Assembly: GCA_965220345.1 (NCBI GenBank)
Contig: OZ244822.1
Span: 1,488,001 to 1,552,000, forward strand
Source of the DNA: Aldehydirespirator sp965220345
GTDB lineage: Bacteria > Actinomycetota > Acidimicrobiia > Acidimicrobiales > Aldehydirespiratoraceae
DNA length: 64,000 nt
Direction: 5' to 3'
Below the pieces are notes generated by a model that saw only the letters and a list, made by a program, of their open reading frames with translations, did not search any database and was not told where the DNA came from. Positions 28,587 to 36,089 of the stretch are shown in pieces. Every line of letters begins with the position of its first letter. Within the stretch, counting starts at the first letter, position 1. A program made the translations under genes and the position numbers.

Positions 28587-31500
28587 ATGGTCGGCCGACT
28601 GCTACGCATGGCTGCTGTCGTGGCACTTATCCAGTTTGTGTGGGTTACTTCGGTTGAGGCCCAGGATCCTCCAGCACCCACCAATGTAGTTGCGGTTCCT
28701 GGTGGTGGTACAGGCCAAGAGAATTTGCTGGACTCGAACAACAATGTGCTTGAGGGTGGCAAGAAGCTTGATGTGTCATGGGATGAAGTAACTGTCGGTA
28801 CTCCAACCGGCTATAGGGTGCAGTGGCGTAACGCTACGGCAGCGGATTGGTCGGCTGCACTGTCGCATGATGTCGATGGCGCATCAACGACGAGCTACAC
28901 GATCGACCAGCTTACGAACGGCGAGACTTATTTGGTGAGAGTCTACACACTCTTCGGCGCAGATCAGGCCAGTGCAACGTCATCAGAGGTTAGTGCTACT
29001 GCTAAGTCAGCTGTGCAGCAGATGATTGACTTTATTGAGACCGAGGTTATCGCCAAAGGTGAAGAATTGGACAGTGATGGCCGAAAGAAGGCACCTTGGC
29101 TCAAAGAATCCTGGGATCGAGTACCTCGGGATCTTGTTAAGATAGATAGATCTAACGACGCAGGTTCTGTCCAAATAACTTGTAATGACAACAATCATAT
29201 TTGGGCACCCTATTGCGAGATAGCCTCTTATAATATAAATGTAGACTTTGTACGAGATAAAGAAACTATTATACATGAACTTTATCATGCTCTGACTACA
29301 GGACACAGAAGAGATCATCCGATCTCTCCACTTGATGCAATGCATCTTGCATATATGTCCACTACAAGCTCAGACTGCGGAGTTATCGTTTTTGAAATCC
29401 CCGCCGATACAGCAACGATTGTGACCTTCAATAAGTTGTATGCACCTGAAGAGTTGACCAGTTCAGTTTATTGGACTCTTTGTCAGAGCAGAAACTGGCC
29501 CACTCAAGAGGAATTAGATGTTACTTCGTCTTTTATGTTGGAACGCAAGTTCCCTTCCTGGTTCATTACAAGATTCGGTGATGGTAGCGAAAGCCGAGAC
29601 CACACAACATGGGATGATGATGACTGGAGTTACGATGAGCAGGCAGCTATATGGGCTTACTATCTAGCATCGCCGATTGCTACTGGTGCTACTGGTCAGA
29701 GGCATCTGCAAAGTGCACACCAAGGAATGGAGCAATTATTTCCGGGTGGCTTTTGCTATACGCAACTCATAACTTCGATACCGTTCTTGGAATCAGGTAT
29801 AGAAGACTACGATAGGATTCGAGCCGAGTTGGATTCGGTTATCAATCCGTGGGCAGCCAAGGGCTGTTATCCCACGGAACCTACTAATTTGTCGGCCGTT
29901 TATTCTTCTGAGGTTTCTAGTGATGGCACGGTACCGCTCGGCAAGGTGACCGTCACTTTCGGCATGCCAGTGAGTGAAGGCCCGCCGCGGACGCAAGGGT
30001 TTGCACCGGTGAACCGTTTCAAGGTTACTCTGACCAAAACGACTGGCCCGTGTCGAACGTCTCGACAGGTAGAGGTGACAGACCTCGACAACTTGTCGGC
30101 AGAGTTCAGTGGACTTGGTGCTGGACAGTATGTGGTGGAAGTGCAGGCACTCAATTTGCTTGCCGGACCGCATGACGCTCAAGCGTCAACGACAGTCAAT
30201 GTGCCAACGGGTGGTGAGCACTGTGAAGATGTGGTTCTGGTACCGCCTGATTGGCCGTTGATACCCGATGGCATCGGTGCCGGTGAGCAGTTCCGTCTAC
30301 TATTCTCATCAAGCCGATCCTGGCAACTTGGAGGTGATCATTTTCTTTTTGGTCAAACCGACGGGATCGGTGATGATATAGCAGATTATGAAACTATTTT
30401 GCAGGATCTGATCAAGAGTCGTGGGCACGCTGATGCAAAGCCTCACGCATCATGGTTCTCGGTGCTCGGTAGCAGTTATGATGAGGATGTCCGTGACCGT
30501 ACCAATACGTTCTGGACTCCTCAAGCATCGGGGGTTCCGATCTATTGGCTCAATGGAGCGAAAGCAGCTAACGATTATGTAGATTTTTATGATGGAACTT
30601 GGGAATACACTCAAGGGTCGTGGGGTTCAAGACAGATGGGCAACAACGAATCTGGTCGTATGACTCGAGTAGATCAAATCCGATTTTTGACTGGCTCCAA
30701 TCATGATGGAACAGCGCGCCGTGAGCATATATCCTTTCTACCGCATGTTATTAGAGACCTATCTATCGGAGCTCGATATCCAGATGACTGGCAAAACCTA
30801 ATTCAAAGAGGAACTCCACATGTAGGATTCGGTGGAAGGAATTACGCGTCAGACAGCGGACCGCTTTGGAGTGGTGGACAAAGGAATAATATAGGATATA
30901 TTAATAATCAACGCGATTCGTTCTATTTTTACGGTTTGTCAGGAGTGTTTGAAGTTGCTGAGCCTGTTGTGTTTGTGGAGGCGGTGAATGCTGAAGCTGT
31001 TGATGATTCGGCGAGTTCGAAACCTAATCACAAGTTCGGACAACTGCGGGTGAGTTTGCCGCGTGGTCTTTGTGCTGGTGAGAGAGTTTCGGTGCCATTA
31101 CTGTTTGATGGTGTTTTTCATGATCGGGTGCCTACGCCTTCAGGCAATTTCCGAGTTATTCTCGAAGTTAGTGGTCTAGATATGCCTGCAGGTGTTACCT
31201 GGAATGGCGAAAGGGTCACTTTCACCGGGTTGGGGGCTTGCGTGCCCGAGTCTGTGCCCGGTTCTGGTTGGTGTGGTGCCATCAGCGGCGAGTCAGCTAG
31301 CGAGGCGCTGTTCAGTTTTCTTCATGTTGATGATGACACAGACGATGAAATGATGACCGTATCGATTCCGTCTATGAGTCAAGGATCAGGCATTGTCGTG
31401 GAAACGCATGGAGTGTGTTCACTCACGGCAGCCACAATGGGTTCCGGTCAAATAACGGTTACCGATAACGATGTAGCACAGACACGGCCTCAACCCCAGC

Positions 31501-32540
31501 CGTCTCAGCCGCTGCTGCCGACTCCCTCACTGACTTCTGAGATTAGTATTGTTGCTGGCGGAAATATTACTGAGGGTGGCACATCTACTTTCACTCTGAG
31601 CGCTAATCCTGTTCCTGCTACGGATTTGCAGGTCATAGTGAATGTCACTGCCGATGGTGATTATGGTGTGTCGACTGGTTTCCGTACGGTTACGATTGCT
31701 ACCACCGGTACGGGTAGTCTTACAGTTGCTACTGTTGATGACAGTAGCAACGAACCCGACGGTTCGGTGACGGTAACATTGGTAGCTGCAAATAGCAGCT
31801 ATACCTTGGATACTGCAGCCACATCGGCGACTGTAACTGTGGCCGACAACGATGCACAGACTCAGACGTCTCAGCCGTCTCAGACGCAGTCGGGTACCCC
31901 AGTTACTCAGCGTCCGCCGACATCTCCGGCACCGCAGCGGCCTACCGATGATGAGCTTGCGCCTGCTACGCAATGGCTTGACCTAGATACTGCATATGAC
32001 GTTCATCGTGACGATCTCACCACTTTGGCTACAGATGGGCTCTTCAACGGGCTAGGTTGCGATGAGCAGCTTCTCTGCCCGACGCAGCCGATAACACGCT
32101 GGCAGTTCGCTGTGCTGCTGATACGCCTACTCGAAAACACAGACACACCTACCCTTAGTGCTGATGCTGGCAGCTTCAGCGATGTTGAGTCCGAGGTCTG
32201 GTGGTCAAAGCATGTGCAACGTCTTGACGAACTCGGTGTTACTCGAGGATGCAGTATCGAACCCGATCTGTTTTGCCCAAACCAGCTACTTAATCGCGCG
32301 CAGGCAGCCCAATTCATAACCGCAGCGTTCAATCTGCCTGCTGCCGACTCGGCCGGGTTCACCGACGTAACAAGCAATCATGTCCATGCAGCAGCCATCG
32401 ACGCGCTGTTCGCTGCGGGTGTCACCAACGGTTGTGGCAGTGACCCGCTGCGCTTCTGCCCTCAACAGTCCCTAACCCGCCAGCAAGCCGCCAGCCTGCT
32501 GAACAGAGCAAGTTCTAGGTCTGCGGCCAGCGCTGGTTAG
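28587..32540 (+). CDS. Secreted surface protein: FN3, HExxH metalloprotease-like, Calx-beta and SLH-like modules
   Basis: A 1,317-residue protein with a signal peptide (LLRMAAVVALIQFVWVTSVEAQ). Residues about 25-115 form a fibronectin type III domain. Near residue 229 the sequence IIHELYHALTTGH contains an HExxH zinc motif, so a metallopeptidase is possible; it may be the 'putative zinc protease' part of a wall-remodelling enzyme. At about 552-675 lies the uncharacterised domain shared with the giant protein (VPPDWPLIPDG...FRLLFSSS; IYWLNGAKAANDYVDFYDGTWE). A Calx-beta domain follows at about 985-1090, a Gln/Pro/Thr-rich linker, then three SLH-like repeats with GC...FCP cysteines. A pyrimidine-rich tract (TCTCC repeats) lies just upstream at 28550-28576. 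The central part (29030-29400, 30300-30950) is AT-richer than its neighbours. Confidence 0.85.
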   Translation: MVGRLLRMAAVVALIQFVWVTSVEAQDPPAPTNVVAVPGGGTGQENLLDSNNNVLEGGKKLDVSWDEVTVGTPTGYRVQWRNATAADWSAALSHDVDGASTTSYTIDQLTNGETYLVRVYTLFGADQASATSSEVSATAKSAVQQMIDFIETEVIAKGEELDSDGRKKAPWLKESWDRVPRDLVKIDRSNDAGSVQITCNDNNHIWAPYCEIASYNINVDFVRDKETIIHELYHALTTGHRRDHPISPLDAMHLAYMSTTSSDCGVIVFEIPADTATIVTFNKLYAPEELTSSVYWTLCQSRNWPTQEELDVTSSFMLERKFPSWFITRFGDGSESRDHTTWDDDDWSYDEQAAIWAYYLASPIATGATGQRHLQSAHQGMEQLFPGGFCYTQLITSIPFLESGIEDYDRIRAELDSVINPWAAKGCYPTEPTNLSAVYSSEVSSDGTVPLGKVTVTFGMPVSEGPPRTQGFAPVNRFKVTLTKTTGPCRTSRQVEVTDLDNLSAEFSGLGAGQYVVEVQALNLLAGPHDAQASTTVNVPTGGEHCEDVVLVPPDWPLIPDGIGAGEQFRLLFSSSRSWQLGGDHFLFGQTDGIGDDIADYETILQDLIKSRGHADAKPHASWFSVLGSSYDEDVRDRTNTFWTPQASGVPIYWLNGAKAANDYVDFYDGTWEYTQGSWGSRQMGNNESGRMTRVDQIRFLTGSNHDGTARREHISFLPHVIRDLSIGARYPDDWQNLIQRGTPHVGFGGRNYASDSGPLWSGGQRNNIGYINNQRDSFYFYGLSGVFEVAEPVVFVEAVNAEAVDDSASSKPNHKFGQLRVSLPRGLCAGERVSVPLLFDGVFHDRVPTPSGNFRVILEVSGLDMPAGVTWNGERVTFTGLGACVPESVPGSGWCGAISGESASEALFSFLHVDDDTDDEMMTVSIPSMSQGSGIVVETHGVCSLTAATMGSGQITVTDNDVAQTRPQPQPSQPLLPTPSLTSEISIVAGGNITEGGTSTFTLSANPVPATDLQVIVNVTADGDYGVSTGFRTVTIATTGTGSLTVATVDDSSNEPDGSVTVTLVAANSSYTLDTAATSATVTVADNDAQTQTSQPSQTQSGTPVTQRPPTSPAPQRPTDDELAPATQWLDLDTAYDVHRDDLTTLATDGLFNGLGCDEQLLCPTQPITRWQFAVLLIRLLENTDTPTLSADAGSFSDVESEVWWSKHVQRLDELGVTRGCSIEPDLFCPNQLLNRAQAAQFITAAFNLPAADSAGFTDVTSNHVHAAAIDALFAAGVTNGCGSDPLRFCPQQSLTRQQAASLLNRASSRSAASAG

Positions 32541-32618
32541 CGCACTGAGTTAGTTAGCGCACCGACAGCCAGAAAGCGTCGGTAAGGTTCGCTTTACGCA
32601 AAAAGGCAAGGAAGAGCT

Positions 32619-32996
32619 ATGGCTCATAGGCGCAAATTGATCTTCTTTACCACGGCGGATCCTCGCAGTGACTGTGACGCTTTGTTTCGTGCGTATCACT
32701 TTGCGATGACTGCCAGCGCCGCCGGACTTGAAGCAGAAGTACGTCTTGCCGGTGATGCTGTAGCGGTCGCCGATCTTGAAGCAATTCCGGATACTGAACT
32801 GGGCCGAGATGTGCGCCAGAAAGTTGCTGCGGGCCGCGAAGCAGCCTTTGTGGTGTCGTTTTGACCGTATTCAAGTGATGCCCGTGGGGTGTCAGCACAG
32901 GCGGCTGCCAGTGTTGGTGCCGACTTTCGCTATCTTGGCGAGATCCTTACCGAAGTAGCTGACGGTATCTCTGAACTGATCTTCGTTGGCGGCTAA
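32619..32996 (+). CDS. DsrE-like selenoprotein (UGA = Sec82)
   Basis: The frame from ATG 32619 (ribosome-binding site AAGGAAGAG) runs to TAA 32994-32996 with a single TGA at 32862-32864, codon 82. The 125-residue product fits the DsrE/TusD-like fold: a first strand LIFFTTADP, a helix FRAYHFAMTASAAGLEAEV, and a final helix-strand unit GEILTEVADGISELIFVGG that lies after the TGA. The Sec falls in VVSF-U-PYSSDARGV, where relatives have a cysteine before the conserved A-R-G turn, for example C-x-x-C-x-x-A-R-G. A stem-loop starts 11 bases after the UGA. The family transfers sulfur or binds thiols. The gene follows the surface-protein gene by 78 bases. Stopping at the TGA would leave an 81-residue truncated product. 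Confidence 0.85.
32876..32894 (+). promoter_or_regulatory. Candidate bacterial SECIS element of the DsrE-like gene
   Basis: TGATGCCC (32876-32883) pairs with GGGTGTCA (32887-32894), eight pairs including two G-U, around a GTG loop (32884-32886). If the top C-G pair opens, the loop becomes CGTGG. Nineteen bases separate the UGA and the loop, inside the range seen for bacterial SECIS elements. Confidence 0.7.
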
Positions 32997-33122
32997 CTAA
33001 CGGTTCGCCGTTCACATCCAATACTGCTTAGTTGTTTGAAGCAGTCATAGCCGGTCAGAGCAGAAATGTCGTCTGGCTGGGTCACGTTCCTTATGGCAGG
33101 TCAAGTGTTTTGCCTGCGTTGA

Positions 33123-33536
33123 TCACGTCTTCAAAGGGAACGGTTGCCCAATCACGATTCTTGTGATTCCAGTGTTGTAAGCATCACGTAATGCTTCATG
33201 TGCTGGGGAGCCAGATACGAAAATGGGGCTGGTTCCGTATCCATCTTTGGGGCGATCCACTGCCGGTCCGCCGCCACGGTTCATTTGATGCCACCATTCT
33301 GAGACCTTCTCTCGGCACAGATCGGCGTGAGGTTGCAGGCGTGCGATGTTGTGAAGGTCGTAGATGTCACGCATCCGTCGCTGCAATTCTCCCCATCTTT
33401 CTGTGGCTGCTCGACGATGCAAGGCATCTAGCTTGTTGATGGCGATGTAGGCGGGTTGAATGACCGGCAACTCAAAGCCGCCTAACTCAGGGAACCCCTC
33501 AGACGAGATTCGCTTTTGGCAGGCATGAACCCATGC
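33123..33536 (-). pseudogene. Remnant of an AbiEii-type nucleotidyltransferase toxin
   Basis: The minus-strand frame open from a stop at 33537-33539 encodes about 137 residues. The segment YIAINKLDALHRRA followed by RMRDIYDLHNIARL matches the C-terminal half of AbiEii/AbiGii nucleotidyltransferase-like toxins (K-L-x-A-L ... R-D-x-Y-D-L). The N-terminal catalytic part with the GSTR-like motif is missing and no AbiEi antitoxin is adjacent. The only initiation codon near the start of the conserved part is TTG 33470. I read it as a decayed toxin gene. It interrupts the stretch between the DsrE-like and CooC-like genes. Confidence 0.6.
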
Positions 33537-33666
33537 CTAGCACTCCATGCGATATAAGCCCACCATCTGCAAGCTTTTCCCTCGACAGGCATCAGACCCG
33601 CGGTATGCGGATCCAAATCCAGAAACCACCTCAGAATGGCATCTGGCTGTGGCAGACTCAGCCGTG

Positions 33667-34470
33667 ATGATCAGAGTTGCTTTTGTCGGCAAAGGAGGCG
33701 CAGGCAAGTCCACCATTGCGGGCACTTTCGCACGGCTGCTGGCACGTCGCGGTGAGCCGGTGCTGGCATTGGACTCAGACCCGATGCCAGGTATGCCGTA
33801 TTCACTGGGTGTGGCAGTAGATGATCATCCCATACCCGAAGATGTGGTGGTCGCTGGCGGAGAGGGCCGGCCCAGATGGGTGCTGCGCCCCGGTCTTGAT
33901 GCCGCCGCCATGGTTAAGCGTTACGCAGCGCAGTGCCCTGACGGCGTTCGTTATCTACAGTTCGGCAATCTTTGGGGTCCGGTAGTGCGATTGCAGCAAG
34001 CTCAGTTCGCTTGGAGTCAAGTGGTCGCCGAACTTGACGCTGAGCAGTGGCATCTGATTGGAGACCTGCCGGGAGGTACTCGTCAAGCCATGTTCGGCTG
34101 GGCCAAATACGCCGACACGGTGTGTCTTGTGGTGGAGCCGACCGTTAAGTCTCTGCACACCGCGGCACGTCTGGTGACCTTGACACAAGCCAAATGGGGT
34201 CCTAGCCGTCTCGTGGTGATAGTCAACAAAGCTCAAGACAGTGCTGATGTGAATCGAGTCGCCGAACGGCTTGCCGTTACGCCCACTGCGGTGGTGCCTC
34301 AAGATCCTGCGGTGATACAAGCTGACCGCCGCGGCTTGGCACCGCTAGACGCATCGCCCGACGGCGCTTTCGCACAATCAGTGGAAGTTTTGGTTGAACA
34401 GATTGCGGCGCTTTATTCTCAATCCCCGAGATTGGGCACCAAAACCAGCTCACGATCCGCCGCTGGTTGA
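33667..34470 (+). CDS. CooC-like MinD-superfamily ATPase lacking the C-x-C motif
   Basis: A 267-residue P-loop ATPase starting at ATG 33667 (GTG 33664 is equally possible; the frame is open from 33547). Deviant Walker A is GKGGAGKST near residues 8-16, followed by LALDSDPMPGMPYSLGV, the equivalent of the DTDxNPNLGLSLG segment in CooC proteins. At the position of the metal-binding C-x-C it has no cysteine pair (only one Cys, in AAQCPDG). A Walker B-like LIGDLPGGTRQAMFGWA and VVIVNKAQD follow. The gene is 43 bases upstream of the Sec-containing paralog, so the two may act as a heterodimer. Its biochemical role is unknown. Confidence 0.82.
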   Translation: MIRVAFVGKGGAGKSTIAGTFARLLARRGEPVLALDSDPMPGMPYSLGVAVDDHPIPEDVVVAGGEGRPRWVLRPGLDAAAMVKRYAAQCPDGVRYLQFGNLWGPVVRLQQAQFAWSQVVAELDAEQWHLIGDLPGGTRQAMFGWAKYADTVCLVVEPTVKSLHTAARLVTLTQAKWGPSRLVVIVNKAQDSADVNRVAERLAVTPTAVVPQDPAVIQADRRGLAPLDASPDGAFAQSVEVLVEQIAALYSQSPRLGTKTSSRSAAG

Positions 34471-34513
34471 ACAGTTTGTGGCTTCTTACTCTCACCTTTG
34501 AGGAGGTAGTGCA

Positions 34514-35257
34514 ATGAAAATCGCTGTCGTTGGCAAGGGTGGTGCTGGCAAGACCACAACCAGCGCTGTGCTGGCACGCTCTCTCGGACGGCGCGGTCTG
34601 CCTGTTGTAGCTCTCGACTGCGACACCAACCCCAACCTCGGCTTGTCGCTGGGGGTGGGTGACAACGAAACCGAACGCCTGCTGACTCTGCGTGAGATGC
34701 TTGACACCGGCGAAACCGAGCACGCCCCCAGCTTCGATGAGATTCTTGAGCGTTACGGCAGTGATGCACCAGACAACGTTCGTCTTGCGGTGATCACCCG
34801 CATCGAGAACCCTGAGCCCGATTGACCTTGATGCGGACTGTCAGCCGAGCAGTTGCTTGGCTTCGCTGAGACTGATGCCGCCATTATCGTCGCCGACCTT
34901 GAGGCTGGCATCGGCACCCTGACGCGTCTCGAAACCGCTTCAGTGGATGCCACGGTAGTAGTTGTGGAGCCAACGCTGCGTTCCATTGATGTCGGCCTCC
35001 GAGCGGTGTCGGTGGCTGAAGAGCAGAGTCAGGGCCAAGTGGTGATCGTCGCCAACAAGGTTGACGACGAGCAGGACCGGCAACGTATCCTCGAAGCCTT
35101 CGGCGATAGGCCGCTGGTGGTGGTTCCAGTCGATCCAACAGTCGATGCCGCCGACCGGCTCGGCATCTCGCCGGTCGATCATGAGCCCTCAGCGCCTGCG
35201 GTGACAGCGATCGAAGGCCTGGTCGATTTGCTAGGTGTGGACTATCCCGGTCGTTGA
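34514..35257 (+). CDS. CooC-like MinD-superfamily ATPase with a Sec-x-Sec-Cys motif (two in-frame UGA)
   Basis: ATG 34514 has a strong GAGGAGG ribosome-binding site. The frame is open to 35257 except for TGA at 34823-34825 (codon 104) and 34829-34831 (codon 106), giving 247 residues. The upstream half has Walker A GKGGAGKTT and LDCDTNPNLGLSLGVGD. The downstream half continues the same fold without a frame change (IIVADLEAGIGTLTR, VVVEPTLRSIDVGLR, VIVANKVDD). The two UGAs fall in EPD-U-P-U-C-G, at the position where the paralog at 19115-19882 has GCTCGG (Cys103 and Cys105). In CooC this C-x-C binds nickel or zinc between protomers. One stem-loop lies within SECIS range of both UGAs. Gene callers would report two fragments. 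Two sequencing errors giving this pattern are unlikely. Confidence 0.87.
34843..34862 (+). promoter_or_regulatory. Candidate SECIS element serving two UGA codons
   Basis: AGCCGAGC (34843-34850) pairs with GCTTGGCT (34855-34862), eight pairs with one G-U, around an AGTT loop (34851-34854). The loop begins 25 bases after the first UGA and 19 after the second, so both lie within bacterial SECIS range. The loop has a G followed by U in its second and third positions. Confidence 0.75.
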
Positions 35258-35370
35258 GCCACAGGCTTGGTCGAATCTGGGCGCGGGTCAGCGGAGTGGA
35301 TCGTTGCAGGTGAGTCGCCGCTGGATTAGTTGAGCCGTCTGCTTGTTTGGTTGAGCGTTCTCTCGCCTGA

Positions 35371-35658
35371 ATGGCTATTTCGTATCAGCAGCGGCTAGTG
35401 TGTGTGGTGATGTGGCTCTGGTGGATCGGCAACGCACTGCTCTTGGCGGTGGTTGTTCCCGTCGTGTTGCTGCTGGCGAACCGGGTAATGCGTCCTGCGT
35501 TGGAGATCAAACGCTATGCCGCAGACATTCTTGAACATGGCGCTGGGTTAGACAAGAATCTTGAGCCGATACCGGCTGTAGCCGAAACCCGTGACCTAGT
35601 GTCAGCGGCCAAAGGTCTGGCGGTTCGCTATGTCACAGCGGCAGGGCCGTTGCTGTGA
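35371..35658 (+). CDS. Small membrane protein of unknown function
   Basis: A 95-residue protein with a hydrophobic N-terminal half: about residues 10-38 (VVMWLWWIGNALLLAVVVPV...LLLAN) form one transmembrane helix, followed by a soluble tail (EIKRYAADILEHGAGLDKNLEPIP, then VAETRDLVSAAKGLAVRYV). The start is ATG 35371 with no strong ribosome-binding site. It lies 113 bases after the Sec-containing ATPase gene and 42 bases before another small membrane protein gene, suggesting an operon. I do not recognise the family. Confidence 0.65.
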   Translation: MAISYQQRLVCVVMWLWWIGNALLLAVVVPVVLLLANRVMRPALEIKRYAADILEHGAGLDKNLEPIPAVAETRDLVSAAKGLAVRYVTAAGPLL

Positions 35659-35700
35659 ATCGCGGACCACTCAACGACTTTACGGTAGGAGTGTGAACTG

Positions 35701-35961
35701 ATGCCAGCCGCAGCTGTTGTGACAGTGGTGATCGCGCTGGTGATAGCGGCTGCGCTGGCCTACTACCTCACTCGGGTGGTGTTCGTGCTGCGTGCCGTCA
35801 ACGAGTCGCTCGCCGGGATTACCGCCGCGGTCCGTTCCATTGCTGACCGCACCGCTCCCCTCGGTGAGCTTCTGGTCCCGGTCAAAACCGACCTCGAAGC
35901 GGTGGCTGACACGCTCGACTCAGTGGCGGCCAGCCTCACCCAAGAAGCCCAGGCAAGCTGA
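35701..35961 (+). CDS. Small membrane protein with amphipathic tail, unknown function
   Basis: An 86-residue protein with one N-terminal transmembrane helix (AAVVTVVIALVIAAALAYYL) and a tail whose spacing of hydrophobic residues (INESLAGI-type repeats: VNESLAGITAAV, LVPVKTDLEAVADTLDSVAASL) suggests a coiled coil like that of DUF948 or methyl-accepting linker segments. A TAGGAG-like ribosome-binding site precedes the ATG. It follows the other small membrane protein closely. Function unknown. Confidence 0.65.
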   Translation: MPAAAVVTVVIALVIAAALAYYLTRVVFVLRAVNESLAGITAAVRSIADRTAPLGELLVPVKTDLEAVADTLDSVAASLTQEAQAS

Positions 35962-36000
35962 GCACAAGCTCGACTTGCTGCCTCTTGATGAGGCCAGCAG

Positions 36001-36067
36001 TTCTGCAAAACTAGGATTAGTGAACCTGCGAAACTGGGATTAGTGCTTCTGCAAAAGTGTGATTAGC
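36001..36067. repeat. Three tandem 23-bp repeats upstream of the DUF4143 ATPase
   Basis: Copies of the pattern CTGCAAAACTAGGATTAGTG start at 36003, 36026 and 36049, a 23-base period (about two helical turns). The third copy is more divergent. The array ends less than 25 bases before the ATPase gene, where an operator or promoter element would lie. Confidence 0.8.
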
Positions 36068-36089
36068 AACTATAGTGCTTCCTGTGGCG

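Noticed and set aside
34853..35257. Independent gene starting at TTG 34853
   Set aside because: It begins inside the stem-loop in the middle of the ATPase fold, in the same frame as the upstream part. It is the C-terminal half of the selenoprotein.
35255..35340. Read-through of the final TGA of the Sec-containing ATPase
   Set aside because: The frame stays open only about 20 codons, the family ends here, and no hairpin lies at SECIS distance.
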